Shown piece after piece: positions 1 to 11,254 of a DNA stretch of 64,000 nt. Origin of the DNA: Portulaca oleracea. Its lineage: Eukaryota; Streptophyta; Magnoliopsida; Caryophyllales; Portulacaceae. The translations under genes were made by a program, and so were the position numbers. Location of the stretch: positions 24,056,669-24,120,668 of the forward strand of contig CM055886.1 of NCBI GenBank assembly GCA_029582165.1, read 5' to 3'. Numbering within the stretch: position 1 is the stretch's first letter; each line of letters begins with the position of its first letter. Below the pieces are notes generated by a model. That model saw only the letters and a list, made by a program, of their open reading frames with translations, made no database searches and was not told the origin of the DNA.

Positions 1-343
1 GGAAATATTACAATGGAAATGCTTAACGAGAACTAGACTTCTAAGATCATCAGAGAAGCTTGCTTATGGAGAAATGGTGACTCCCAATTTCTCTCTTTGC
101 TCAAGACTACCCAAATGACCGTGTCTTCAACACACACTTACTTCCCCTTTTATAGAGGAGCTACACACAACTTGGATGCCCTAGTGGCTTCAGTACCATT
201 ATTATAGATACAGATGTCTATAGTACAAACACGTGACTCTTACAGACTCAATAGTACAAACTTTAAATAACAACCACTCTTTTTTATTAGTGGTACCACA
301 ATAGCTTGTAGGTCATAATGCTTGTGGGGCCGCCAAAGATGCT
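1..343 (-). promoter_or_regulatory. Pararetroviral pregenomic-RNA promoter and leader start
   Basis: On the minus strand, downstream of the last viral ORF, there is a G-box (CACGTG at 230-235), then a TATA box (TATAAAAG, 147-154) in the setting CTCTATAAAAGGGGAAG, then a purine-rich leader that runs off the window. This is the place where Caulimoviridae carry the promoter of the terminally redundant pregenomic RNA. No AATAAA was seen downstream of the TATA box before the window edge. The promoter assignment follows from position and motif; activity is not shown. Confidence 0.55.
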
Positions 344-802
344 CTATGCTCTCAAATTGTACTGATTGAAATCTTCTCCCTTATCCTGCTCCAATGGATT
401 GTATTTATCAAAGAGCTCTTGAAGATAAGATTTTCCTACTGCGGATAAGAATTCTCCAGCTCCGATTTTTAACAAATATTCATATACATCTTCAGATTTA
501 GCTCCGTTAAGATCAACAAGTTGGTCAAACTTCTTTGGATAAGTGAAGGTAGTGTTACCACAATGGATAACTCTATATCCTCTATCAATATCCATCCATA
601 GATGATGCATTAACTTGTAAAATCCAGTTGCTCTTGCCTTTGAAGGATGAATTATTTTTTCTCTTTTTTTTGGAAACCATTCTTCTTTTGTAAGATATCC
701 TCCAGATGTGTCTTCGACTCTAATCAGATAATGGGCAGGACTGATCTTATCTCCATTGTACTCAATATTAACACATTCATAGAAAGTAATCGGCCATCCT
801 GT
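344..802 (-). pseudogene. Last ORF of endogenous pararetrovirus, C-terminal part
   Basis: An open frame of about 150 codons on the minus strand is the 3' portion of the ORF whose 5' portion lies at 11,255-11,838. The two parts are separated by the LTR retrotransposon at 803-11,254. The first few codons of the raw ORF (803-814) belong to the LTR, not the virus. The frame is conserved on both sides of the insertion, allowing for one copy of the target duplication. The product is unidentified. Its place after RT/RNase H is where cavemoviruses and solendoviruses carry a transactivator-like ORF and florendoviruses a second ORF, but no diagnostic motif was recognised. Confidence 0.6.
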
Positions 803-1734
803 TGTAGAAGGCAAAAATTTGTCGGCAAATCAGAAAATGACACGTGGAAAATAATTTAAATTTATTTAGCTGTCACGTGTTAAATTAATTACTGCGGTCC
901 ATTTAATTAAATTTTAAATGGAAATATATAATGACCAATAGCATCGCGACACGTGTCAATTATTATGCAGAAAATCATAATTATTTCTTTATTTTAAATA
1001 AAGGGATAATTAATGGGCTCAAGCCCAAAGCCGACTCAAACCCTAGGAAACCCTAGGCCTCCAGAGCCTATAAATAGGAGTCTTCTCCCTCATTTTCAAC
1101 ACACACAGCAGGCTACCCCGGCGACATTCGGCATTCTACACTCCAGAGGCTTCAGAAGATCAAACTGCCAGCTGTCTCCAGCTACCAAGCGCCAAGGATC
1201 AAAGTCTGCAAAAGCTCAAGATCGAGTCTCCAAGCCTCTACCGCGTCAAGATCAAGAACTGCTTCAAAGTTCTTCACCAAGACCTGCAAAGCCTCCAGAA
1301 GATCGAACTACAAGCGACCTCCAGCTGCCAAGCGCCAAGGACCAACGTCTGCTAGTTCGATAGCTTCTATTTTTCACATCAAAGACTGCAGTCATCTTCT
1401 TCGTTTGGTTCGTCGATCGAGATCAAGCACTCAAGCCCTCGCATCCAAGAACCTGAAGAACTACTGCTTAAGATCTTCAGCTATCAAGCAAGGATCAACG
1501 TTCAAGACCTTCAGCTCAAGAACAGCTACAAGAGTTCTTCAGCTAGACCTGCATTTGAGATCGAGACCAAGCGTCCACGCCCTCGGCTCACCCAAATTTC
1601 AGGAGACCGAATCAGAGGATTACTTTATTGTATTTAATACAGAGATTGTACCTACATTCGAATATTAATACAAATTATATTTGTTTCTCAATTTCTTGTC
1701 TTTATTTATTTATTGCTCGAAATTTGTGTTTACA
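803..1734 (+). repeat. 5' LTR (932 bp)
   Basis: Starts TGTAG at 803 and ends TTTACA at 1734. It is matched by 7216-7637 plus 10,694-11,254. Differences from the 3' LTR include single-base changes near 895, 1070 and 1580. The U3/R part contains CCTATAAATAGGAG (~1067-1080), a good TATA-box candidate, which has lost one A in the 3' LTR copy. The second half has internal short repeats built on CAAGATC and CCAAGCGCCAAGGA. Long open frames in it (1013-1363, for example) are not genes. Confidence 0.88.
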
Positions 1735-1757
1735 AATTTGGCACGCTCGGTGGGACA
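1735..1757 (+). other. Primer-binding site candidate of the LTR retrotransposon
   Basis: Immediately after the 5' LTR lies AATTTGGCACGCTCGGTGGG, with the TGGCAC...GGTGGGA form common in plant gypsy PBS regions. The primer tRNA is not assigned because I could not compare tRNA 3' ends. Confidence 0.5.
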
Positions 1758-1811
1758 TCTCTGCCTCTCATCTCTTTCTCCAAGAAGTCAAATTCCTTCG
1801 ATCCAAGCGAC

Positions 1812-3978
1812 ATGATGGATGTCAACATGGAAGCAAAGATAGCTGAACTTGAGGCTATGTTAAACATGCTCGCTAGGGAAAGTGAAGAGAAAGACAAGAA
1901 GATGAGCGAACAAAGTGAACAGATCGCAAAATTGACGAAGAAGATAGAGAAACACCCGCATCAAGACTCCGATGAAGATTTTGACAAAGAGTCTGCCAAA
2001 GGTGATGGCGATGAGGAAGACAAGAAGAGCAACTCATCTTCAAAATCACTGACTGTGGAGCAGATTCAAAACTTGGTGGCCAATGCAGTGCGAGCTCAAC
2101 TCGGAGAGGGATCAAACAAGACCCACTTTTACACAAAGCCATACATAAAGAGGATCAACGCCCTTCGAATGCCGCAAGGATATCAACCCCCAAAGTTCAA
2201 TCAATTTGATGGGAAGGGTAATCCTAAGCAGCACATCGCGCACTTCATCCAAACATGTAGCAACGCCGGCACAGAAGGAGATCGACTAGTCAAGCAGTTT
2301 GTTCGCTCTTTAAGAGGAATCGCGTTTGATTGGTATACGGAGTTAGAACCTGAATCTATCAACAGTTGGGAACAAATGGAGCAAGAGTTTCTCAACAGGT
2401 TCTACTGCGCTCAACGGGTCGTCAGCATGACAGAATTGACAAACACCAAGCAGTGGGAGGGCGAGCGATGCCGACTATATCCATCGTTGGAGGGCTCTTA
2501 GTCTTGAATGCAAGGATCGCCTCACCGAAGCTTCAGCTGTCGATATGTGCGCTCAAGGTATGCACTGGGATTTGCTCTACGTCCTCAAGATGGTCAAGCC
2601 GAAAACCTTTCAGGAGTTGGCAACTAAGGCACATGATATGGAGGTCACCATAGCAAGTCGACGGGGAAGGTCTTCATCTTCATATGGTGCAAGGAATGAC
2701 GATAGGTATAAAAAGAATGGCAAGTGGCCAAAGACTTCAAAAGAAGAGTCAATGGCTATTTCAACAAGCGAACCGGCGAATCTCTGCTAAACCTAAACCC
2801 AAAAGGAGAAAGTCACTTCTTGAAGATCTTTGAAAGAGCGCCTACACCAAGGAGCTTCAAGAAAGAAGTACCCATTTCGGACTCCGATTTGTCAGGAATG
2901 CTCGACAACCTGTTAGAGACGGGAGTTATCTAACTTCCACAACCAAAGAGGCCGGAAGAAGCGGGAAGAACCACAGACCCAAGATATTGTCGCTATCATA
3001 GGGTACTCAGTCACCCTCTTGAGAAGTGTGTCACACTTAAGGAGCGGATCATGAAGCTAGCTGAGGAAGGACAGATAATATTGGACTTAGATGACAACGT
3101 CGAAGCCAATTATGTTTCAAAGATCGATTCGGCCAGAGAAATGAATTCTTGATGATCCATTTGGATGTCAAAACCGTTCCTCTTCTTTGTAGTAGTCCGA
3201 GCCCCTCAAGATGCACATGAGCAAGAAGTAGAAGCTTTCCGGTGCGATGGAAAATGGATCTCCGGCACTCGAAGGAAAACTAGGGGGCAAAGGGAAGTCC
3301 AAACACCACCACCCCGAAAGCATCAAAGGAGAAGAAACAACTCGCAACCTTCGATAGAAAAGAAGACGCTTGAAGTCATCAAGAAACAAGAAGTTGGTTC
3401 AACTGAGTCGCTTGAGCGAGGCCCTGTGCTCCTGTCATGCTAGAGGAATACTTTCCGAAGTACTTCTTTGGAGAAGATAATAATGTTGCAGTTGTGAACA
3501 TGGTCTCCTGCTTCGAGATCAAAGAAGATGATAATGAAGGATGGAGTATTAGCCTAAGCCAAAGCTCCCTGTGTTTGATAGGTTGGGACAACCAGCTTCC
3601 CGCAAACAAGCATCTGTCTTTGAGCGAATAAGGTTTCCAGGAGAGCGCAAAGCCTCGGTCTTCCGTAGGATCAAGGATGGTTCAAGACCAAAGTCTTCTG
3701 TATTATCAAGGATCAAACAAGCTGAAGATGTGTCAAACTCACGGCCCCACCAGGAACAAAGCTCCGCATTAAGCCGCCTTGGAGTCATCAACGAAGTTCA
3801 GAGCACCATCCCATCTCGCATGAAGCGGTGTTCAACATTGGAGGTCAAGACTGAAGGATCCTTGAGAGTGAAGAGACGCACTGTGATCTTCACTGGTCAT
3901 CAAAGCAAAAACAAAATCGACATAGAGCTTAAGCGAGAGGAGACATTTTCTTCTGCCGAAGTCAACCTAGGAAAATGA
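1812..3978 (+). pseudogene. Decayed gag polyprotein of the Tat-like retrotransposon
   Basis: A first ATG pair at 1812/1815 opens a frame to 2501 with a charged coiled-coil N-terminus (about residues 5-60) and a Retrotrans_gag-type region (GIAFDWYTELEP, then EQEFLNRFY). After a frameshift near 2470-2500 the homology resumes in another frame (2545-2790, GMHWDLLYVLK...AHDMEV). It then returns to the first frame (2724-2933) and stops at a TAA around 2931. Beyond the stop come a zinc-knuckle-like CRYHRVLSHPLEKC segment (~2990-3030) and, at 3571-3978, a repeated VFDRLG/VFERI motif tail typical of Tat-lineage gag regions. At least three lesions make it non-functional. Confidence 0.75.
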
Positions 3979-4290
3979 AGATGCAGCTCCCAAGCAAGAG
4001 CCTAAACTGTTCACCAAAAAAAAAAAGAAGAGATTTCATTTTTAGTTCATTTGCATTTTAGTTCCTTTCAGTATTATCATTGTAATACTCCTGGCCCGCA
4101 AGAGTATAAACTGTGTACGGCTAAATCAATAAATAAAATTTTCATTTCTCCATCTTTAAATTTGAACTACATTTGGCTTGATCCTTATGGATATCTTATC
4201 CCTTAAGGTACGTAGGCAGTTTGGGTCTAAACCCAAATACAGTCATACCCAAGAAAAAAATCCATCGCAGGTCACCAAATTTTGAATACT
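3979..4290 (+). other. Untranslated spacer of the retrotransposon
   Basis: Sequence between the gag remnant and the first tandem-repeat field. It contains an A-run (~4016-4026) and an AATAAATAAAAT segment (~4127-4138) that could act as a poly(A) signal. No coding potential was seen. Confidence 0.4.
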
Positions 4291-5080
4291 TTCCTGGTCG
4301 ACAAACTCCAAGACTTTCAAGTCATCAAACTTTAAGAACTTACAAGTCAACAAACTTCAAGACTCACAAGTCAAAGTTCAAGACTTTCAAGTCAAAGACT
4401 CTCAACTCATCAAAGTTAAAGACTCCCAAGTCGAAATTGAAGACTTTCAAGTCAATGACTCCCAAGTCAATCAAATAAAAGACTTTCAAGTCAACAAATT
4501 TCAAGACTCTGAAGTTACCAAATTCACCGACTTCCAAGTCAACAAAAGTTAAAGACTTCTAAGTCGGCAAAAATTCAAGACTTTCAAATCAATAAATTTC
4601 AAGACTCTTAAGTCACCAGGTTCCTTGATTGTCAAGTCAACAACAAGACAAAGACTTCCAAGTCAGTTAAATCACACATAAACAAGTTTCTTGACTCCCA
4701 AGTCGATAAGATGAAAGACTTACAACTCAACCAAATTCAAATCAACAAAATGTGTCAAGGAAAAAAATCAGGACTCCCAAGTTAATATTCGAGATTTCCA
4801 TGTCAACAATGCATACGACTCCCAAGTCAGCAAATCCAAAGACTTTCAAGTCAACAAACTTCAAGACTCTTAAGTCATCAAACCTACCGACTTCCAAGTC
4901 ATAAAAAATTGAAGACTTCCAAGTCAACCAAATTCCAGACTACCAAGTCGTCAAAATCAAATTTTAAAGACTTTTACGTCATCACAATGAAGACTCTCAA
5001 GTCAAAAATACAAGAAATAGACCGACTTCCAAGTCATTATGATTGTAGGTTTTCAAGTCACACCCTAGCTTACTAAGATC
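4290..5080 (+). repeat. Irregular tandem repeat field built on GACTTCCAAGTCA
   Basis: About 25-30 degenerate units of roughly 25-35 bp, each with a core close to GACT(T/C)(T/C)CAAGTCA, separated by A-rich spacers such as ACAAA. It lies between gag and the second repeat field, where an autonomous relative would have pol. The core is itself partly palindromic (GACTT...AAGTC). Confidence 0.8.
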
Positions 5081-5600
5081 TTCATGTCACTGGTATGCTT
5101 CAAGTCAACATTATCAACGAAATGCTCAGGACGGTTGACAACTTCCTTCAAGCATGCAACGTGGGGGCATCCTAGTCGTGTTGGTTGAATTCCGCTCCAA
5201 GACAATGTCATCGTCCTTCAAATCATCAGCGCACTCCTTTGGCTAAGTTGTAGACTCTTTCAAATTGGCGATATCGATGTCTTGTTCAGGTCAATACTGG
5301 GGGCAAGTTAGTGCGCGATGTCCTCGTATCCTTCCATGACGCTCACACCCAAGAAAATGTTTAGCTGACTTGTCATGGATTTTCATAAGAAAGTCTGGTG
5401 GCTCATCATGATTCGATAGAGAATTCAAGTCCTGTCTTCATAACCTGTAGACGGCAGAAAGTCCATGAGTAGTAAGCCAGGCGCTGACTCCGTCAACTCA
5501 AACCGTACTGACGTCTTTGAGAGAGTTATATATGACAACTTTACGCCAGTAAGTTGAGGAGTATTCTACATGAGGCAAAACAATGTCCCAAAGAGAGTAA
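5081..5600 (+). other. Non-coding spacer between repeat fields of the retrotransposon
   Basis: No open frame and no recognisable pol motif. It includes the phrase GTGGGGGCATCCTAG (~5160) and TACTGGGGGCAAG (~5295). The second resembles the polypurine region that precedes this element's 3' LTR and may be a relic of an earlier rearrangement. Confidence 0.35.
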
Positions 5601-6620
5601 GTCTATGACCACTCTACGTCAGTACGCTGAGGAGTAGCCCACGAAAGCGGAGACGACGACGCCGTCGACCCAAGTCAGTTCTGAAAAGAGACACCTCGAA
5701 GATGTCTACTACATCAGACCGTCCCCGAGGAGTAAACACGATGACGACTCTGTCGACCCAGGTCTGTTCTGAAAAGAGACACCTCAAAGATGTCTAATAC
5801 ATCATAACGTCCCTTAGGAGTACCCACGAAAGTGGAGATGACGATGCGATCGACTCGACGATTCAAGAGAGTAGTCGAGGACCACTCTACGTCGATCTGC
5901 CGAGGAGTAGCCCACGGAGCGAGACGACGCCGTCGACCCAGTCGATTCGAAAGAGACACCTCGAAGATGTCTACTACATTAGGCGTCCGAGGAGTAAACA
6001 CGATGGCGACTGCAGCCGACCAGTGCGATTCGAAAGAGACACCTCAAAGATGTCTAATACATCGAACATCCACGAGTACCACGAGCGGAGATGACGATGC
6101 GATCGACTCGGGCGATTCCAAGAGAGTAGTCGAGGACCACTCTACGTCGATGCGAGGAGTAGCCACGAAAGCGGAGATGACGGCGCGTCGACCAGTCGGT
6201 TACGAAAGAGACACTTCGAAGATGTCTAATACATCAGACCGTCCCCGAGGAGTAAACATGATGACGACTCTGTCGACCCAGGTCAGTTCTGAAAAGAGAC
6301 ACCTCAAAGATGTCTAATACATCAGAACGTCCCTGAGGAGTAGTCCACGAAAGCAACGATGACGATACTGTCGGCCCAGACAGTCCTGAAGAGAGTAGTC
6401 TAGGACTACTCTACGTCAGTACTCTGAGGAGTAGTCCATGAAAGCAAAGATGGCGACACTGTTGACTCAGACAGTCCTGAAGAGAGTAGTTTAGGACTAC
6501 TCTACGTCAGTACGCTGAGGAGTAGCCCAAGGAAGCGAGATGGCGACACTGTCGACCTAGACAGTCCTGAAGAGAATAGTCTAAGACTATTCTACGTCAG
6601 CACGCTGAGGAGTAAGCAAG
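5600..6620 (+). repeat. Long-period tandem repeats with hairpin cores
   Basis: Repeats of about 80-90 bp, partly arranged as ~170-bp pairs, carrying AGAGACACCTC(A/G)AAGATGTCT and GAGGAGTA(G/A)(A/C)CCAC blocks in the left part and AGAGTAGTC-TAG-GACTACTCT hairpins in the right part. Clear hairpin copies lie at 6392-6412, 6483-6503 and 6573-6593. Length differences between copies leave no conserved reading frame, so the ORF at 5832-6317 is not a gene. Confidence 0.8.
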
Positions 6621-6939
6621 ACTGTGACGATGACGAAGGACAACTTCAAGCACACGATGACAATTAATCTCAGCTCCCTGTACCGAAAAGATGGCCAAAA
6701 AAAAATTGAACATGAAAAAGAAAAGATCAAATTATATGAAAAAATAATTAAAAAAAAAGAAGAAGAAGAAAAGGAAGAAAAAGACGATACTGTAAAACCT
6801 GTGAGTTTTGCTGATCCAGGGAGAAGACGAGGAACAGCGGATGAATGGAAGAGGCGAGGATGATGCGTTTATATAGTATCTGATTGGCCAAGTTTCAGGA
6901 TACTATTAGAATTCTCAGTCAAGTCTCCAACTCCATCAC

Positions 6940-7070
6940 CATCTCCAACTCAAATTCAAACTCAAACTCCAACCCCAACTCCAACTCCAACTCCAACTCC
7001 TTCTCCAACTCCAACTTCAACTCCAACTCCTTCTCCAACTCCGACTCCAACTCCAACTCCGACTGCCAAA
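6940..7070 (+). repeat. (CTCCAA)n-type simple repeat
   Basis: A run of AACTCCAACTCC hexamer-like units with interspersed TTC. It encodes an artificial Asn/Ser-rich ORF and is upstream of the polypurine tract of the retrotransposon. Confidence 0.85.
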
Positions 7071-7215
7071 AATTTATCCGACTAAATTTCTGATGAAATT
7101 TTTATCCAAACTGAAAAGTTGTGATAAAAAAAAATTATTGTCCTTAAATATTCGAGACTCAACCGCTTAAAACACCCAAAATTTGTGTCCACGGCTGACT
7201 CTCGAAGGGGGCATC

Positions 7216-7637
7216 TGTAGGAGGCAAAAATTTATCGGCAAATCAGAAAATGACACGTGGAAAATAATTTAAATTTATTTAGCTGTCACGTGTTAAATTA
7301 ATTACGGCGGTCCATTTAATTAAATTTTAAATGGAAATATATAATGACCAATAGCATCGCGACACGTGTCAATTATTATGCAGAAAATCATAATTATTTC
7401 TTTATTTTAAATAAAGGGATAATTAATGGGCTCAAGCCCAAAGCCGACTCAAACCCTAGGAAACCCTAGGCCTCCAGAGCCTATAATAGGAGTCTTCTCC
7501 CTTATTTTCAACACACACGGCAGGCTACCCCGGCGACATTCGGCATTCTACACTCCAGAGGCTTCAGAAGATCAAACTGCCAGCTGTCTCCAGCTACCAA
7601 GCGCCAAGGATCAAAGTCTGCAAAAGCTCAAGATCGA
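7216..7637 (+). repeat. 3' LTR, first part
   Basis: Matches 803 to about 1225 of the 5' LTR. It is interrupted by the nested insertion and resumes at 10,694. Confidence 0.88.
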
Positions 7638-10600
7638 TATATTTTAAAAAGTAACTTTTCCCATTTTATTATCTTTTTATCCAAATTCCATTATATTTTA
7701 TTTTTATATTACCAAATTATCATCAATATATTTAAATTCCTACAAAAACCCAATATTTCAATTTATTACAACAATTACAATATATTTATCCTATTGTTAT
7801 CATCCTATTACTATTTAATTAAGGTTTTATTTTAGTTATTATCGGTATTAGTTTTAAGTAGATGATATATATACATGTGTTAGTAATAGGGGGCTTAAGT
7901 TTTCACTCTCTTTCAAATTAGACAACACTCTCAAAGCTTGCTCTCCCCTTTTTCCTCCCTCTGCTCTGCCGTGAATCAGCACCATCACCAGCCGCCACTT
8001 TTTCCCGGCCACGAAACCGCTTGAACACTGGTGGTCGCCGCCCTCTTCTTCCTCCCTCTTGTGTTTTCATCCAATTTCAACTCCAAGGGTAATCTCTCAA
8101 ACCCCAATTTCAATTTCTATAAACCCTAATCTGAAAATACATGTTATGTATATGTTTCTTTTATAAATTATACCTCTTTTACTCTCTAAATTCATGAATT
8201 CAAGTGTATAATTGGATTGGTTGAGTTAGGGTTTGAGTTTGGAGTATGTGCATGTGTATTTGGATGAGTTCTTGAGGTTTTCTTGTTATAATCTTGATGC
8301 ATGTGAGTTTCTTGTTAAATTGCTGAGTATTAAGGGCTGGTTATATATGCTAGGATTATTATTTTAGTGTTATCATGTTTAATTTGGGTGAATTAGTGAG
8401 TTTTTGGTGCAAGAGTTCAAGAACAAGTCCTTTATGTTGAGTTTATGTTTAATCCATGGTTGCATGTGGGATTAGAGCTCTTTGATGAGTTATCTTTCAA
8501 GGTTTAATTCTGGAAATATAGTGGATTATAGTCAAAGTGAAGTTTAGTTGAGAATTAGTATGAATTAAGGGCTAAAAATATCATTAGAGCTGAAATTAAG
8601 AACAAATTAGGCTCTGTTTCAATTCTGGAAATTTACAGTATTATAAAAGTGGGATTTTTGCCCAGATTTTTACTCCATTTGATAGCTTAAGGTGTTAGCA
8701 AACCATAGGCTTTGGAATTTCTAATTTCCGACATGTATAGCCCGAGTTATGACCGAAACCGTGAAGGTACAATTTTATATACGAATTTTTGAGTCAGTGT
8801 TTTGAGGGCTGTTTTTCGTCCCTTTGGAGACCTTTTTGGTTTTTATGGTAAACATGAAAGTTTTAGGCCTCTTTGCAAGCTTTCCGGAAAGGTATGGTTT
8901 GTAGTTATACGATGTTGGGAGTGTGAGATATGAGCCCGGGAAGAAGGGCTGTCTACTTGAGGTTTCTGCCCAGTTTACCCTTTATAAAATTCCATCTTTA
9001 AGGCCCTAAACCAAGTCAATAGGGGACTTTAAGCATTGATAAGTTATGGTTATATGTTATAATCTTGGGTTAAAGTCTTAAGGGGGAAAAGTATGGTTTT
9101 GGAAGCCTAGGTATGTCCTAAGGTCTTTTAGCCAAGAGTGGTAATTTAAACACAAGTTATATATATATCTCCCAGTGAGTGTTAGCTTAAGAATTCAATA
9201 TCTTTGAGTTGTTCAATGTTTTATCTAGCTAGTGACTTCCAAGTTCTAAATAACTCTCAAGTTAAGTCCCTCTAAGTTCTCAACTCAAAGTTTATTCTTC
9301 AAACTCCATTATTCATTCTCCTTTCATCAATCGTATCATCGACATCGTTTTTCTCTAAATAAGTCTAGAGGAACCCTTTTAATCTCATTTTCACCTTCAA
9401 TCTTTGGTTCTTATACTTCGTTAATCTAAGCTATCTTTCCAAGGTTCAAGTGCCCTTTTTTGATTTCACCTTTCTACATCAATTTCTCTATGTAATTTCA
9501 TTCCGGAATTCCTAATTTATTCTACCCTAGCTTCTGTCCGGGCCCATTTTGGAGCCCTTCCACTCGTTTTTAGCCTCTGGTTCTGTTGACAAAGTTGTAG
9601 ATTATGTTTTTCCCTATTCCGGGATGTACTCTTTCACTTCGTTTCGATTTTCCTAACTCAAGTTATGCTATAAACTTTATTTTTATATAACCTGAAATTT
9701 TCTTCCTAAGTTATTTCATTTATATTTTACTAATTTTCTAAACTTGTGAATCTCATTTAGAACCTTATTCGGTTCTTCATTTCTACTTATTCTTATCTTA
9801 GTTGACAAGTTTCAAAAGCCATCTCCAAGCCGAGCTGCGCCGCCAATGTCTCTAGCGTCTCAAGGTACGTGAATTGTCCAGCTTTTACGATCTAAATTAT
9901 AGTCGTAATTCATTCAATTTATGCCATGTCAAGTTTTATGGTTTACAATGACTTTATATTTAACAGTGGACCCGCATTCTATGCTTATTCTTACATTCAT
10001 GTTTTAGCACTCCTGATCAGAGTGCCTTGACCTGGCCAGTGTCGACTGCTTGACAGTCACTTATTCCAAGTTTAGATCAACTTGGGCATACGCGTGTGTG
10101 AGGTGCTTGCACCGATCGTAAGGGTTCCACCTAATTTCTATCTTCATTGATTTATGTTATGCATATGTTTATGTTCATGTCATTCAAGTCCCATTTTATT
10201 CGCCTTCCCTTGTTTTCAAAATGAATTTAAATGCCGGCACCAAAACCGTTTTCGAACGGTTTACGTCTTTGGAGGTTTCATGCGATCGAGTGTTTCCCCA
10301 CTCACTTTTTGCAATGTTTTAATGTTTTGTTTTAGGAGGTTCTAGCTCCCAGGGCAAGGACAAGTCGGTTGCAAAGTAATTCAAGGTTCTTGAGGTAGTT
10401 CTCTAAGGTTTTCATCGGTCAGCAAGGACGAGCTGGAATTTTGGAAGTTGTTCTAGTTTTTAAGTTATGTTTAAGTTATATACTTTATCCAGGGGTTGTA
10501 TAAGTTTTATTTGTGAAGGTTCTCAAGTTAGTAAGTTATCTTGTGGTTTTGGAAGTATCTTTTGTGTGTTGTTGCCTTGTCTCTTTTGGGAGACGGCGGT

Positions 10601-10692
10601 AATGCCTCGACCTAAGGTGTTCCGCTGCGCTAATCGCAGGTTTGGGTTTCTAAGTGTAGTCTTAACCTTGTGATTAAGGTTGGGGTGTTACA
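7635..10692 (+). mobile_element. Nested solo-LTR-like insertion, ~3.06 kb, Ty3/gypsy chromovirus style
   Basis: Foreign sequence inside the 3' LTR. It ends GGGGTGTTACA (10,682-10,692), a standard LTR terminus, and its last ~120 bp carry the phrase GGCGGTAATGCCTCGACC, which I associate with LTRs of Tekay/Del chromoviruses. It begins CGATATATTTT, not a TG start, which may be a mutated terminus. No gag or pol frame is present. A solo LTR is the simplest reading, but the flanks do not show a 5-bp duplication: they share a 52-bp direct repeat (7586-7637 and 10,694-10,745). Confidence 0.6.
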
Positions 10693-10693
10693 A

Positions 10694-11254
10694 GTCTCCA
10701 GCTACCAAGCGCCAAGGATCAAAGTTTGCAAAAGCTCAAGATCGAGTCTCCAAGCCTCTACCGCGTCAAGATCAAGAACTGCTTCAAAGTTCTTCACCAA
10801 GACCTGCAAAGCCTCCAGAAGATCGAACTACAAGCGACCTCCAGCTGCCAAGCGCCAAGGACCAACGTCTGCTAGTTCGACAGCTTCTATTTTTCACATC
10901 AAAGACTGCAGTCATCTTCTTCGTTTGGTTCGTCGATCGAGATCAAGCACTCAAGCCCTCGCATCCAAGAACCTGAAGAACTACTGCTTAAGATCTTCAG
11001 CTATCAAGCAAGGATCAACGTTCAAGACCTTCAGCTCAAGAACAGCTACAAGAGTTCTTCAGCTAGACCTGCATTTGAGATCGAGACCAAGCGTCCGCGC
11101 CCTCGGCTCACCCAAATTTCAGGAGATCGAATCAGAGGATTACTTTATTGTATTTAATACAGAGATTGTACCTACATTCGAATATTAATACAAATTATAT
11201 TTGTTTCTCAATTTCTTGTCTTTATTTATTTATTGCTCGAAATTTGTGTTTACA
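10694..11254 (+). repeat. 3' LTR, second part
   Basis: Continues the 3' LTR after the nested insertion, overlapping the first part by a 52-bp duplication. It ends TTTACA at 11,254. The 172-residue open frame here is the LTR reading frame seen also in the 5' LTR and is not a gene. Confidence 0.85.

Larger units (their letters stand above)
803..11254 (+). mobile_element. Non-autonomous Ty3/gypsy (Tat-like) LTR retrotransposon, gag only, with nested insertion
   Basis: A complete LTR element inserted in the pararetrovirus. The 5' LTR is 803-1734 and the 3' LTR 7216-11,254 (split by a nested insertion). Both LTRs begin TGTAG and end TTTACA and differ at only a few sites. The flanking 5 bp are CCTGT (798-802) and CCTGC (11,255-11,259), a near-perfect target duplication. 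A PBS-like segment follows the 5' LTR and a polypurine tract (GAAGGGGGCATC, ~7204-7215) precedes the 3' LTR. The interior has decayed gag and repeat fields but no recognisable protease, RT, RNase H or integrase, so it must have depended on a partner. Tat-type assignment rests on the gag sequence style. Confidence 0.85.

Noticed and set aside
1013..1668. Ser/Arg-rich ORFs in the 5' LTR (also 10,670-11,188 in the 3' LTR)
   Set aside because: They lie in LTR repeats, are out of phase with each other between copies and have no start context or homology.
5832..6317. 161-codon ORF
   Set aside because: A product of the tandem-repeat field; the frame follows the repeat, not a protein.
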